Part shown: piece after piece, positions 54,586 to 63,954 of the stretch
How positions within the stretch are numbered: the stretch's first letter is position 1
Layout: the number at the start of each line of letters is the position of its first letter
NCBI RefSeq assembly: GCF_023242475.1
Contig: NZ_JALJFG010000016.1
Coordinates: forward strand, 51,739 to 115,738
Length of the DNA: 64,000 bases
Direction: 5' to 3'
Source: Pseudomonas sp. MWU15-20650
Lineage (GTDB): Bacteria > Pseudomonadota > Gammaproteobacteria > Pseudomonadales > Pseudomonadaceae
Position numbers and translations under genes: made by a program
The notes under the pieces: generated by a model
Database searches by the model: none
What the model was told of the DNA's origin: nothing
What the model saw: only the letters and a program-made list of their open reading frames with translations

Positions 54586-55580
54586 ACCCGCCCCGCGCGC
54601 TGCAAGGGATCGCGCTGTGCGCCCTGGCCTATGCGTTCCTGGCGTTGCAGGACGCCGTGATCAAATGGTTGGTGGCCGATTATTCGGTGTTCACCATCCT
54701 GTTCTGGCGCAGCCTGGTGGTGGTCGCCGCGTGCGTGATCGCCGGGCGCATGGGGGTGTTGCGGCGTGCCTGGCGCTCTGCCAGCCGCAGGCTGTTGATC
54801 ATTCGCGCACTGCTGTCGTTGTTGGCGTGGTTGTTGTATTACACCGCCGCCAAGGACCTGACCCTGGCGGAAATGACCACCTTGTATTTCTCCGCGCCGA
54901 TCATGGTGACGCTGCTCGCCGCGCTGATCCTCAAGGAACGCGCCAGCCGTGGCCAGTGGGTCGCGCTGATCATCGGTTTTGTCGGCGTGGTCATCGCCTG
55001 CCGTCCGAGCCACATGGTCGATCCCGTGCCCATCGCGCTGACCCTGGCGGCCGCGCTGTGCTGGGCGTTCACCTATATCCAACTGCGCCAGGTCGACCCG
55101 ACCACCTCGGTACTGGAACAAATGCTGATGACCAATGGCGTGTTCGTGGTCTGCATGGCCGTGACCTTGCCCTGGACCCACACGCCATCACCGACACCGG
55201 CCTGGCTCGGCATGTTGGCGGCGGGGCTGGTGGGCGGTATCGGTCAGTTCCTGTTGTTTGCCAGTTTCCGTCGGGCCACTGCGACGTTGCTTGCGCCGTT
55301 CGAATACACCGGTTTGATCTGGGCCTTTCTGTTATCGAGCCTGGTGTGGGGCACGTCGATGGACGGGTCGCTGATCATCGGCGCGGTGTTGATCGCTGTC
55401 AGCGGCACCCTGGCGATGCTCAGCGCCCGTCACCCGGAATCACAGGACGTGGTCGGCGCCGAATGCGCCGTGACGCAACCCCCGTACCCAGCAACGACAG
55501 ATGTGCAAGCCGTTGGCGGGGCTGAACGTGCCGGGGTTGAGGCACCCCTCGAGCCAGAGCCCGTCGAGCATCGCCGATAG
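54582..55580 (+). CDS. EamA/DMT family transporter
   Basis: 332 residues from the GTG at 54582, overlapping the permease stop (GTGA). It has ten membrane helices in two EamA repeats (first starts LCALAYAFLALQDAVIKWLV; KERASRGQWVALIIGFVGVV). Such proteins export amino acids or related metabolites. The last 45 or so residues (after SARHPE) are not typical of the family and lie antisense to the end of the TetR gene: 141 bases are shared between the convergent genes. Confidence 0.87.
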   Translation: MNPPRALQGIALCALAYAFLALQDAVIKWLVADYSVFTILFWRSLVVVAACVIAGRMGVLRRAWRSASRRLLIIRALLSLLAWLLYYTAAKDLTLAEMTTLYFSAPIMVTLLAALILKERASRGQWVALIIGFVGVVIACRPSHMVDPVPIALTLAAALCWAFTYIQLRQVDPTTSVLEQMLMTNGVFVVCMAVTLPWTHTPSPTPAWLGMLAAGLVGGIGQFLLFASFRRATATLLAPFEYTGLIWAFLLSSLVWGTSMDGSLIIGAVLIAVSGTLAMLSARHPESQDVVGAECAVTQPPYPATTDVQAVGGAERAGVEAPLEPEPVEHRR

Positions 55581-56075
55581 GCCGATGGCGGCCAGGTGGC
55601 TGTCGTGGATCACCAGGTTTTCGCTGCGGGCCAGGTCGTCCAGCAGTTGCTGGATCAGCGCCAGGTAAGCGCGGTAGCTGTTTTCGTGGGATTGGTTCAC
55701 GTGGGGCGAATGGCGGATCAGGCTCCAGAACACCACCCACACGCCGAGCAAGTCGGGGTCCATCACTCGCGGTGAAAAAGACGCCGTAAGAAACGCATCC
55801 AGGCGTGCGGCCGCACCTTCGGCCAGCTCGACTTGCGCCCACAGTGCGCTGGTCAGCTCATTGGCGAGTTTGTGGTAGGTCTCGGCGACCAGCGCATCAA
55901 TGCTGCCGAAATGGTGGTTCAGCAAGCCCACCGACACACCGGCCTCGGCCGCGATGCGGCGCACGGAAATCCCGGCATGCCCATCGCGGGCGAGGCAGGT
56001 GAGGGCGGCGGTAATCAGCAGGTCCCTGCGCTCATCGGGGTCGGCACGGCGCAGTTTGGGAGGGTCGATGTTCAC
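55440..56075 (-). CDS. TetR family regulator (BetI-like)
   Basis: 211 residues from a GTG at 56075 with AAGGGA upstream; the in-frame ATG at 56144 lies inside the operator palindrome. The HTH is ARDGHAGISVRRIAAEAGVS then VGLLNHHFGSIDALVAETYH, as in BetI. The ligand domain contains VWVVFWSLIRHSPHVNQSHE. It is divergent from the deacylase gene and convergent with the transporter operon; both are probable targets through the palindromes at 56129 and 50205. Confidence 0.92.
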   Translation of the reverse strand: MNIDPPKLRRADPDERRDLLITAALTCLARDGHAGISVRRIAAEAGVSVGLLNHHFGSIDALVAETYHKLANELTSALWAQVELAEGAAARLDAFLTASFSPRVMDPDLLGVWVVFWSLIRHSPHVNQSHENSYRAYLALIQQLLDDLARSENLVIHDSHLAAIGLSAMLDGLWLEGCLNPGTFSPANGLHICRCWVRGLRHGAFGADHVL

Positions 56076-56128
56076 GGGTATCCCTTCGATGAAGAAACTG
56101 CGGTGAAAGACAAGTGTGCTCAGGTTAA

Positions 56129-56144
56129 TTGAACAGCTGTTCAA
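56129..56144. promoter_or_regulatory. Palindromic TetR operator between tetR and the deacylase gene
   Basis: TTGAACAGCTGTTCAA is a perfect 16-bp palindrome in the short divergent promoter region, 36 bases before the ATG at 56180 and 54 bases before the TetR start. A near copy stands ahead of the transporter operon. Confidence 0.75.
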
Positions 56145-56179
56145 TCTCTAGCGATTAAATGATCAGAGGAGGGCAAGGC

Positions 56180-57178
56180 ATGGCATTGGACCTTTCGTGG
56201 CACGTAGCGGGTGACGCCGGTAACCGGTTGTCCATTGGCGCCTGGCGTTTTGACGGCGACGGCAGTGGGCCCAGGGTGCACCTGCAAGCGGGTGTGCATG
56301 CCGATGAAATCGCCGGGATGCTGGTGCTGCATAAGCTGCTGCCGCGCTTGCAGGCGTGCGAGCAGCAGGGCTTGCTCAAAGGCTGCGTGACCGTGGTGCC
56401 CCAGGCGAACCCCTTCGGCATCGGCCAGTTCCGCCAGGGCCGTTTGTTGGGCCGTTTTCACGCGGCCAGCGGGCAGAACTTCAACCGTGCGTTCGACCAG
56501 TCCCTGGCCATGGAGCGCCCGGCGAACACGCTGGCGCAATGGCAAAAAAGCCTGGTGCAACTGGCCGCCGACGCTGACCTGGTGCTCGACTTGCACACCG
56601 ACGATGAGGCGCTGCCGTACCTCTACATCCACCGCCGCTTTTGGCCCGAGCAGGGCTTGGCGCTGGCAGTGGCATTGCAAGCGGAGGTGGTGATCGTCTG
56701 GGATGAAGGCGGCGATGGCTCCTTTGAGGAAACCCTCATCAATCATGGCGCGCCACGGCTGGCGGCCACCCTTGAGTTGCGCGGTCAAGCGGATGTCAGC
56801 GACGCTCTGGCGCAGCAGGATGCCGATGGCCTGTGGGCGTGGCTGTGTATCAATGGCGTGATTGATGAAGTGGCGGCCATCAGCGAATGGCAAGGCGAAG
56901 TGGTGGACATGGGCTGCATGGAAACCCTTCTCGCGCCCTGTGCCGGGGTGCTGGTGTTTGACCTGGGCCTGGGTGATGACGTCGAGGAGGGCCAGCCCTT
57001 CGCCAGAATCATTGGCCGCCCAGGCGACCCGGGTTCAGAAGTGATTTTGCACGCCGCCCAGGCCGGCCGCATGGTCACTCGCCACCGCGAACGGCTGGTG
57101 GCCCAAGGCTCAGTGGTGGCGAAATTCACCGGCACACGTTTATCCGATAGCTACAGCGGTGGGGTACTGGACCCTTAG
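56180..57178 (+). CDS. Succinylglutamate desuccinylase/aspartoacylase family enzyme
   Basis: 332 residues from the ATG at 56180, after GAGGAGGGCAAGGC. Zinc ligands of this M14-like family are visible: HLQAGVHADEIAGM (His and Glu) and DLVLDLHTDDEALPY (His). The C-terminal beta domain (ETLLAPCAGVLVFDLGLGDD) is typical of aspartoacylase-like deacylases. It probably frees an amino acid from an N-acyl or similar derivative brought in by the neighbouring ABC system; the substrate is an inference. Confidence 0.9.
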   Translation: MALDLSWHVAGDAGNRLSIGAWRFDGDGSGPRVHLQAGVHADEIAGMLVLHKLLPRLQACEQQGLLKGCVTVVPQANPFGIGQFRQGRLLGRFHAASGQNFNRAFDQSLAMERPANTLAQWQKSLVQLAADADLVLDLHTDDEALPYLYIHRRFWPEQGLALAVALQAEVVIVWDEGGDGSFEETLINHGAPRLAATLELRGQADVSDALAQQDADGLWAWLCINGVIDEVAAISEWQGEVVDMGCMETLLAPCAGVLVFDLGLGDDVEEGQPFARIIGRPGDPGSEVILHAAQAGRMVTRHRERLVAQGSVVAKFTGTRLSDSYSGGVLDP

Positions 57179-57225
57179 GGTGCCAAAACGCAAGAAATGC
57201 TGAGATCGCAGATTTTGTGCCAGGT

Positions 57226-57235
57226 GAAACGTTTC
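57226..57235. promoter_or_regulatory. LacI-type half-palindrome GAAACGTTTC
   Basis: The 10-bp palindrome GAAACGTTTC with central CG fits operators of the LacI/GalR family. It lies 124 bases ahead of the sugar ABC operon that encodes a LacI regulator. Confidence 0.5.
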
Positions 57236-57254
57236 TTCTAGCGACAAACGGCTG

Positions 57255-57270
57255 ACGCAAGCGCTTGCGT
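57255..57270. promoter_or_regulatory. 16-bp palindrome, probable LacI-family operator
   Basis: ACGCAAGCGCTTGCGT is a perfect palindrome with central CG, in the 180-base leader of the sugar ABC operon. The LacI-family gene at 60869 in the same operon is the likely binder. Confidence 0.65.
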
Positions 57271-57358
57271 AAGCAAATGTATCTGATTAGAGTCGGGGGC
57301 AACCGGCTCTGATCCAAAGGAGGCGGAATACAACAATAATAAATCCAGGAGCTCAGCC

Positions 57359-58891
57359 ATGAGCCTTGACCCCCTGCTTGAGATGCAGGGCATCAGCAAA
57401 ACCTTCAACGGTTTGCGGGTGCTCAAAAATGTCGGCCTGAAGGTATACCCCGGCGAAATCCACGCCTTGATGGGGGAGAACGGCGCCGGCAAATCAACCC
57501 TGATGAAAATCCTCTCCGGTGCTTACCAAGCCGACCCGGGCGGTGAAATCCACATCGACGGCCAACCCGTCGCCACCTTCGACCCTGCGACGGCCAAAAC
57601 CCTCGGCATTGCCGTGATCTACCAGGAACTGAGCCTGTGCCCTAACCTGAGCGTGGCCGAGAACATCTACCTGGGCCGCGAGCTGCGGCGCGGCTGGACC
57701 ATCGACCGCAAGGGCATGCAAGACGGCTGCACCGAGGTACTGCAACGCCTGGGGGCTGAGTTCAAACCCACGACGGCGGTCAGCAGCCTGTCGATTGCCG
57801 AGCGCCAGTTGGTGGAGATCGCCCGCGCCCTGCATGCCCACGCGCGGATCCTGGTGATGGACGAGCCGACCACGCCGCTGTCGTCCCGCGAGACCGACCG
57901 CCTGTTTGCCTTGATCAAGCAGTTGCGCAGCCAGGGCTTGGCGATTATCTATATCAGCCATCGCATGGCCGAGATCTACGAACTGTCAGACCGGGTTTCG
58001 GTGCTGCGCGACGGCCAGTACATCGGCGAACTGACCCGCGACGCCTTGTCGGCCGAGGTGTTGGTGAAAATGATGGTCGGCCGCGACCTGTCCGGTTTCT
58101 ACAAGAAGGAACATGCCGCGTACAACCCCGGCAATGTGCTGATGCGCGTGCGCGACATGGCCGACGGCAAGCGTGTGCGCAATTGCAGCTTCGACCTGCA
58201 TGCCGGTGAAGTACTGGGCATTGCCGGGCTGGTGGGGGCAGGGCGCACGGAGCTGGCGCGGCTGATCTTCGCCGCCGACCCACGCACCGGCGGCACCCTT
58301 GAAGTGGTTGGCAAGAACGTCACCCCATTGCGTAACCCGGCCGACGCAATCCGTGCCGGCGTGGTGTACCTCACCGAAGACCGCAAGGCCCAGGGCCTGT
58401 TCCTGGACATGAGCGTGGCCGACAACATCAATGTCTGCGCCTGTGTGCCGGACGCCCATGCGGGAGGGGTGTTAAACCGTGGCCACGCCGCGCAGCGCTC
58501 CAATGACGCGATCAAGTCCCTGTCGATTCGTGTGGGGTCGGGCAAGGTCAATGTCGGCGCGTTGTCCGGCGGCAATCAGCAAAAGGTGCTGTTGGCACGC
58601 CTGCTGGAGGTCAAGCCTCACGTGCTGATCCTCGACGAGCCGACCCGAGGCGTGGATATCGGTTCCAAGTCCGAGATCTACCGCATCATCAATCAACTGG
58701 CGCTGGCCGGTGTCGGCATTGTGGTGATCTCCAGCGAGCTGCCGGAAATCATCGGCACCTGCGATCGCGTGCTGATCATGCGTGAAGGCCAGTTGGTGGC
58801 TGAGGTCGGCGGGGCGTCGGGCCACGTTATTTCCCAGGAACGCATTATTGACCTCGCCACTGGTGGCGATCAGGTGACTGTCCATGGCTGA
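57359..58891 (+). CDS. CUT2 sugar ABC transporter ATPase (RbsA-like)
   Basis: 510 residues, a tandem ATPase. The first half has GENGAGKST and [18 protein letters not shown]; the second has a degenerate Walker A ([10 protein letters not shown]), LSGGNQQKV and [15 protein letters not shown]. This layout is typical of RbsA/XylG/AraG, where only the first site is a standard ATPase. It powers uptake of a monosaccharide or polyol. It overlaps the permease gene by eight bases. Confidence 0.95.
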   Translation: MSLDPLLEMQGISKTFNGLRVLKNVGLKVYPGEIHALMGENGAGKSTLMKILSGAYQADPGGEIHIDGQPVATFDPATAKTLGIAVIYQELSLCPNLSVAENIYLGRELRRGWTIDRKGMQDGCTEVLQRLGAEFKPTTAVSSLSIAERQLVEIARALHAHARILVMDEPTTPLSSRETDRLFALIKQLRSQGLAIIYISHRMAEIYELSDRVSVLRDGQYIGELTRDALSAEVLVKMMVGRDLSGFYKKEHAAYNPGNVLMRVRDMADGKRVRNCSFDLHAGEVLGIAGLVGAGRTELARLIFAADPRTGGTLEVVGKNVTPLRNPADAIRAGVVYLTEDRKAQGLFLDMSVADNINVCACVPDAHAGGVLNRGHAAQRSNDAIKSLSIRVGSGKVNVGALSGGNQQKVLLARLLEVKPHVLILDEPTRGVDIGSKSEIYRIINQLALAGVGIVVISSELPEIIGTCDRVLIMREGQLVAEVGGASGHVISQERIIDLATGGDQVTVHG

Positions 58892-59876
58892 TTCAAATAA
58901 CAACACAATGACCCTTGCGCCCATCGGCAAGGCCGAGCGTCTGCGCGAACTGATGCGCACCGTTGGCATGTTGCCGGTACTGGTGTTGCTGCTGGTGGGG
59001 TTTGCCCTGGCCAGCGAGAACTTCCTGACCGGGCAGAACTTGTCGATCATCACCCAGCAGGCTTCGGTCAATGTGGTGCTGGCCGCCGGCATGACCTTTG
59101 TGATCCTCACCGCCGGCATCGACCTGTCTGTGGGCGCGATACTCGCGGCGTCTGCGGTGGTGGCGCTGCAGGCGTCGATGTCGCCGCAGTTCGGCATGTT
59201 TGGCATTGCCGCCGGCATCGGCTTCGGCCTGTTGCTGGGCCTGGTCAACGGTGGGCTGATCGCCTTTATGCGCCTGCCGCCGTTTATCGTCACCCTCGGC
59301 GCGCTGACCGCCATGCGTGGCCTCGCGCGTTTGCTGGCCGATGACAAGACCGTGTTCAACCCTGACCTGCCGTTTGCCTTTATCGGCAATGACTCGATCT
59401 TCGGCGTGCCATGGCTGGTGGTCATCGCCGTGGCCGTGGTGGGGATGTCGTGGTTCATCCTGCGCCGTACCGTGATCGGCGTGCAGATCTACTCGGTGGG
59501 CGGCAACCCCGAGGCGGCGCGGCTGTCGGGGATCAAGGTGTGGAAAGTGCTGTTGTTCGTCTACGCCATGTCCGGCGCATTGGCCGGGCTGGGGGCGGTG
59601 ATGAGTGCTTCACGCCTGTTCGCCGCCAATGGCCTGCAACTGGGGCAATCCTATGAACTGGATGCGATTGCGGCGGTGATCCTTGGCGGTACCAGTTTTA
59701 CCGGCGGGGTCGGCACCATCGGCGGCACGCTGATTGGCGCGCTGATCATTGCAGTCCTCACCAACGGCCTGGTGCTGCTGGGCGTGTCGGATATCTGGCA
59801 GTACATCATCAAGGGCATTGTGATCATCGGCGCGGTGGCGCTGGATCGTTACCGCCAGTCCGGTGCGCGGACCTGA
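58884..59876 (+). CDS. CUT2 sugar ABC transporter permease (RbsC-like)
   Basis: 330 residues, about ten membrane helices. It shows the family core [20 protein letters not shown] then [26 protein letters not shown] and [17 protein letters not shown]. It pairs with the RbsA-like ATPase and the binding protein encoded next. Confidence 0.95.
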   Translation: MADSNNNTMTLAPIGKAERLRELMRTVGMLPVLVLLLVGFALASENFLTGQNLSIITQQASVNVVLAAGMTFVILTAGIDLSVGAILAASAVVALQASMSPQFGMFGIAAGIGFGLLLGLVNGGLIAFMRLPPFIVTLGALTAMRGLARLLADDKTVFNPDLPFAFIGNDSIFGVPWLVVIAVAVVGMSWFILRRTVIGVQIYSVGGNPEAARLSGIKVWKVLLFVYAMSGALAGLGAVMSASRLFAANGLQLGQSYELDAIAAVILGGTSFTGGVGTIGGTLIGALIIAVLTNGLVLLGVSDIWQYIIKGIVIIGAVALDRYRQSGART

Positions 59877-59910
59877 TTTCACTCCAACAACAATCACAAG
59901 AGAAACTCGC

Positions 59911-60843
59911 ATGAACCTTAAACGCCTCTTTCCCGTTATTGCCTTGGCTGCCCTGATCGCCCAAACAGCGCAAGCGCGTGAACTCAAGGCCGTCGGCATC
60001 AGCATGGGCTCGCTCGGCAACCCGTATTTCGTGACCCTGGCCGACGGCGCCACGGCCCGGGCCAAGGCGCTGAACCCCAACGTCAAGGTCACGTCGGTGT
60101 CGGCGGACTACGACCTGAGCAAACAGTTCTCGCAGATCGATAACTTCATTTCGTCCAAGGTCGACTTGATCCTGCTCAACGCTGTCGACCCGTCCGCCAT
60201 GGCGTCGGCGATCAAGAAAGCCCGGAATGCCGGGATTGTCGTGGTCGCCGTGGATGTGGACGCTAAAGGCGTCAACGCCACCGTGCAGACCGACAACGTC
60301 GAAGCCGGCAAGCTGGCGTGCCAATTCCTGGTGGACAAGCTCTCGGGCAAGGGCAACGTGATTATCCAGAATGGCCCGCAAGTCACTGCGGTGACTGACC
60401 GCGTCAAAGGCTGCAAGGCCGCATTGGCCTCTGCCCCGGACATCAAGGTGTTGTCCGATGATCAGGACGGCAAAGGTTCGCGCGAGGGCGGTTTGAATGT
60501 GATGCAGGGCTACTTGACGCGCTTTCCAAAAATCGACGGCTTGTTCGCCATCAACGACCCGCAGGCGATCGGCAGCGACCTGGCGGCCAAGCAGCTCAAG
60601 CGCAGCGGGATCATCATCACCTCGGTGGACGGTGCCCCGGATATCGAGAACGCACTGAAGACCGACACACAGATCCAGGCATCTGCCAGCCAGGACCCAT
60701 GGACCATGGCCCAGACCGCCGTGAATGTCGGCAATGACCTCCTCAATGACAAGGCCCCGGCCGAAGTGATTACCCTGCTCGCGCCCACACTGATCACCCG
60801 CGACAACGTCGGTACGTACAGCGGTTGGTCGAGTAAGCATTGA
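59911..60843 (+). CDS. CUT2 sugar-binding periplasmic protein (RbsB-like)
   Basis: 310 residues from the ATG at 59911; the frame is open 16 codons further without support. The signal peptide is MNLKRLFPVIALAALIAQTA. The mature part starts KAVGISMGSLGNPYFVTLAD, then NAVDPSAMASAIKKARNAGI and RFPKIDGLFAINDPQAIGSD, as in ribose/galactose-type type I binding proteins. The sugar is not fixed by the sequence; the kinase nearby suggests a pentulose precursor or polyol. Confidence 0.94.
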   Translation: MNLKRLFPVIALAALIAQTAQARELKAVGISMGSLGNPYFVTLADGATARAKALNPNVKVTSVSADYDLSKQFSQIDNFISSKVDLILLNAVDPSAMASAIKKARNAGIVVVAVDVDAKGVNATVQTDNVEAGKLACQFLVDKLSGKGNVIIQNGPQVTAVTDRVKGCKAALASAPDIKVLSDDQDGKGSREGGLNVMQGYLTRFPKIDGLFAINDPQAIGSDLAAKQLKRSGIIITSVDGAPDIENALKTDTQIQASASQDPWTMAQTAVNVGNDLLNDKAPAEVITLLAPTLITRDNVGTYSGWSSKH

Positions 60844-60868
60844 GTCACTGAAAAAGGGGGGCAGCGTC

Positions 60869-61861
60869 GTGGTCACCATGGATGACGTGGCAAGCAGAGC
60901 GGGGGTGTCGACCTCGACCGTGTCTCATGTGTTGAACGGCACCCGCAAGGTCAGCCCGGCGACGGTGCTGGCCGTACAGCGAGCGATCCAGGCATTGGGT
61001 TACATCCCCAATACCCTGGCGCGCTCGCTGGCCCGCTCCAGCACCAGCACCATCGGTGTGGCGATTTCTGCGCTGTCCAACCATTACTTCAGCGAAACCG
61101 TGAACGCGATTGAACGCGAGTGCGCCCAGCACGGCTACATGATGCTGTTTGTCGACCCCCACGATGACCCGGAGCAAGAACTGCGGGTGGTAACGGCCCT
61201 GCATCATCGGCGTGTCGACGGGATTCTGTTGGCGCCGTCCACGGGGTCAAAGGCCCTGGAGTATCTGCAAGCCAATGAGATGCCAACGGTGCTGGTGGAC
61301 CGCATGATGAGCGAGCGATTTGACCAGGTCGGGGTGGAGAACAGCCTGTCCACCCAGGCGCTGGTTGCCCACCTGATTGAACATGGGCACCGTCGCATCG
61401 GCTTTATCGCCGGGCGTGCGGGGCTTGCGACGAGCGATGAACGGGTGGCCGGCTATCGTGCCGCGTTGCAGGCTGCGGGGTTGGCGTTTGATGCGCAGCT
61501 GCTGGTCAACGGTGGTTCCAACAGCGAACCGGCGCGGGCTGCCACCGCGCAGTTATTGGCCCTGGCGGCACCGCCTACGGCGATTATGGCGGGCAATAAC
61601 CTCATGACCCTGGGCGCCATGCATGCACTGCGTGATGCGCGTATTGATGTGCCGGGGCAAATGGCCCTGGTCGGTTTTGATGATTTTGATTGGGCGGATT
61701 TTTTCGTACCGCGCCTGACGTTGATCGCCCAACCGGTCAAGGCCCTGGGCGCCCGCGCGGTGCAGATGCTGTTGCAACGCATGGCTTCGCCCGACGCGCC
61801 GGTTCAAAGCGTGCGCCTGGCGCCGACCCTGCAATACCGTAATTCCTGTGGCTGTATTTGA
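60869..61861 (+). CDS. LacI family regulator
   Basis: 330 residues from the GTG at 60869, seven bases after a G-run (alternative ATG at 60878). The N-terminal HTH is MDDVASRAGVSTSTVSHVLN followed by hinge helix NTLARSLARSSTSTIGV. The effector domain is related to RbsB. It is within the sugar operon and probably represses it through the palindromes at 57226-57270. Confidence 0.94.
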   Translation: MVTMDDVASRAGVSTSTVSHVLNGTRKVSPATVLAVQRAIQALGYIPNTLARSLARSSTSTIGVAISALSNHYFSETVNAIERECAQHGYMMLFVDPHDDPEQELRVVTALHHRRVDGILLAPSTGSKALEYLQANEMPTVLVDRMMSERFDQVGVENSLSTQALVAHLIEHGHRRIGFIAGRAGLATSDERVAGYRAALQAAGLAFDAQLLVNGGSNSEPARAATAQLLALAAPPTAIMAGNNLMTLGAMHALRDARIDVPGQMALVGFDDFDWADFFVPRLTLIAQPVKALGARAVQMLLQRMASPDAPVQSVRLAPTLQYRNSCGCI

Positions 61862-61877
61862 TCGGAACGAACCACGT

Positions 61878-63338
61878 ATGAGCAGTCCTGTTTCTCTCGG
61901 TATTGATCTTGGCACGTCGGAGCTCAAGGCGATCCTGATGGACGCTGGCGGCACCGTGCTGGCCCACGCGGGTGTGCATTTGAGTGTTTCGCGGCGTCAT
62001 TGCGGTTGGTCCGAACAGGCACCGCAAGACTGGTGGCAAGCCTGTTTGCAGGCGCTCGACCAGTTGCGTGGGCATGAGGCCTATAGCCGTGTGGTGTGTA
62101 TTGGCCTGTCCGGGCAGATGCACGGCGCGGTATTGCTCGGTGAGGATGACCGCGTCTTGTACCCGGCCATCCTGTGGGATGACTCACGCGCCGTCGCCGA
62201 GGCTGAACAACTTGGCGCAGGCTTTGCCGACGTCACTGGCAGCTTGCCCATGGCCGGCTTGACCGCGCCGAAACTGCTCTGGCTGCAACGGCATGAGCCC
62301 GAGGTGTTCCAGGCAATTGATTGCGTGCTGTCGCCCAAGGATTACCTGCGTTTGCGCCTTAGCGGCGAGCGCATCAGCGAGATGTCTGATGCGGCCGGAA
62401 CGCTGTGGTTGGATGTGGCACGCCGTGAATGGTTTACCCCGATGGTGCATGCCACCGGTCTTGCACCCCGGCAGCTGCCTCGCTTGGTAGAGGGCCGCGC
62501 GGCCGCTGGCGTTGTACGCGTAGCCGGACTGGGCTTGCCTCCCGGGGTGGTGATTGCCGGTGGCGGTGGCGATAACCCGGTAGCGGCTGTCGGTATCGGC
62601 GCGATCAAGGGCGGCGATGGCTTTATCACCTTGGGAACCAGCGCGGCCATCGTCGCGATCACCGAGCGTGCCGCAGGCAATCCAGGCAGTGCCGTGCATA
62701 GTTTTTGCCATGCGCTGCCCAACCGCTGGTACACCATGGGCGCCATGCTGGCTGGTGCCAGTTGTCTACGCTGGGTCACGCGACTGACCGGCATGCGGGA
62801 TGAACAGGCGTTACTGGACCAGGTGCAAACGCAGTTGCCCCTCGGCCAGCCGGTGCCTTTGGACGCGCCGCTGTTTTTGCCATACCTGGCCGGGGAACGC
62901 ACGCCGCATAACGACCCGTTGCTGCGCGGTGGTTTTATGAGCCTGGGCCATGATTGCACCCCGGCGATGCTCGGTTATGCAGTGCTGGAAGGCGTGGGTT
63001 TTGGCTTGCTCGATGCCTTGCAGGCGGTGCAATCGGCCGGCGCCAGCGTGGGCGCGTGCGCGTTGGTGGGGGGCGGGGCGCGCAGCGAATATTGGGCGCA
63101 GTTGCTGGCGAATATCCTGCAGCGGGAAATCTTTACGTTGCACGGCAGCGAGCTGAGCGCCTGTATCGGCGCGGCGAAGTTAGGCTTCCTGGCGATCGGG
63201 CAAGGTGAGGACTTGTTGCAGGCGGGGATGCCGGTGAAGGCACGGTACAGGCCGGACGCGATGCAATACGCGGTGCTGGCGCAGCGTTATCGAAAGTTTC
63301 AGGGCCTGTTAGCCGCCGCGAAAGCGCTGCACGGTTGA
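61878..63338 (+). CDS. FGGY family carbohydrate kinase (xylulokinase-like)
   Basis: 486 residues from the ATG at 61878; an upstream GTG at 61848 overlaps the regulator end. The N-terminal phosphate motif is LGIDLGTSELKAILMDAGG. Then come HCGWSEQAPQDWWQA, GLSGQMHGAVLLGEDDRVLY (MHG is typical of xylulokinase), GGGGDNPVAAVG and VGGGARSEYWAQLLAN. It phosphorylates D-xylulose or a related ketose and completes the transporter-regulator-kinase cluster. Confidence 0.92.
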   Translation: MSSPVSLGIDLGTSELKAILMDAGGTVLAHAGVHLSVSRRHCGWSEQAPQDWWQACLQALDQLRGHEAYSRVVCIGLSGQMHGAVLLGEDDRVLYPAILWDDSRAVAEAEQLGAGFADVTGSLPMAGLTAPKLLWLQRHEPEVFQAIDCVLSPKDYLRLRLSGERISEMSDAAGTLWLDVARREWFTPMVHATGLAPRQLPRLVEGRAAAGVVRVAGLGLPPGVVIAGGGGDNPVAAVGIGAIKGGDGFITLGTSAAIVAITERAAGNPGSAVHSFCHALPNRWYTMGAMLAGASCLRWVTRLTGMRDEQALLDQVQTQLPLGQPVPLDAPLFLPYLAGERTPHNDPLLRGGFMSLGHDCTPAMLGYAVLEGVGFGLLDALQAVQSAGASVGACALVGGGARSEYWAQLLANILQREIFTLHGSELSACIGAAKLGFLAIGQGEDLLQAGMPVKARYRPDAMQYAVLAQRYRKFQGLLAAAKALHG

Positions 63339-63366
63339 TGTGGGTGACAAGCCGGCTTGCTACAAC
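63337..63366. repeat. REP sequence left of the RAYT gene
   Basis: TGTGGGTGACAAGCCGGCTT then GCTAC, with the palindrome CAAGCCGGCTTG at 63348-63359. It lies 28 bases beyond the 3' end of the transposase gene. Confidence 0.75.
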
Positions 63367-63393
63367 TGCCCGGCATGGCAGACCTATGTGCTG

Positions 63394-63852
63394 TCATAGC
63401 CAGGCCGCATCCCACAACGGATAGTCTCCAAGATGCTCGACCAATTCAGCTCTTAGCGGGTTGGCGACTATATAGCGTGCCACTTTTCGGAGGTCTTCCT
63501 CGGTCCTTACCGCGCGGTCGTGGTAGCCACGCTGCCAGAACCTCTCTTGGGTGCAACGCTTTCGGTTAATGCTCAGTGTGCTGCGCGACTTGGTCTGTCG
63601 CATGACATCGGGCAGCGTGGTGTCATTGAGTTCGAACAACCAGTGAAAATGGTCCGGCATGATCACCCATGCCAGCGAATTTACCTGACCGGCATCATGG
63701 GCTCTCTTGAGTTCCGCGACCAATAAACGGCCCAGGTAAAAGTCACGGAATAAAGGGCGACGCTGATGCACCACGGCAGTGACTAAGTAAGCGCGACCGG
63801 GCTCTGAATAGCGACCGCGACGTAATAGGTGGGAGTTTGGCTGACGTGGCAA
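63394..63852 (-). CDS. REP-associated tyrosine transposase (RAYT, TnpA-REP)
   Basis: 152 residues. It is a Y1 single-strand transposase of the IS200-like superfamily: HUH motif in IMPDHFHWLFE (His68, His70) and probable catalytic Tyr127 in VARYIVANPLRAEL. The N-terminus (GRYSEPGRAYLVTAVVHQRR) and FWQRGYHDRAVRTEEDLRKV match RAYTs. These single-copy genes are flanked by REPs and are thought to spread REPINs. REP sequences stand on both sides here. It is not a selfish IS with its own ends. Confidence 0.94.
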   Translation of the reverse strand: MPRQPNSHLLRRGRYSEPGRAYLVTAVVHQRRPLFRDFYLGRLLVAELKRAHDAGQVNSLAWVIMPDHFHWLFELNDTTLPDVMRQTKSRSTLSINRKRCTQERFWQRGYHDRAVRTEEDLRKVARYIVANPLRAELVEHLGDYPLWDAAWL

Positions 63853-63954
63853 TCCGTTGCTCCTTTGCAGCGTGGGGAAGCTTTCACGCTAGCAGTGGTG
63901 GCGGACGACCTTGTGTGAGTTACGTGTCCCGGTATTTCAGCCAGCGGATAAGTC

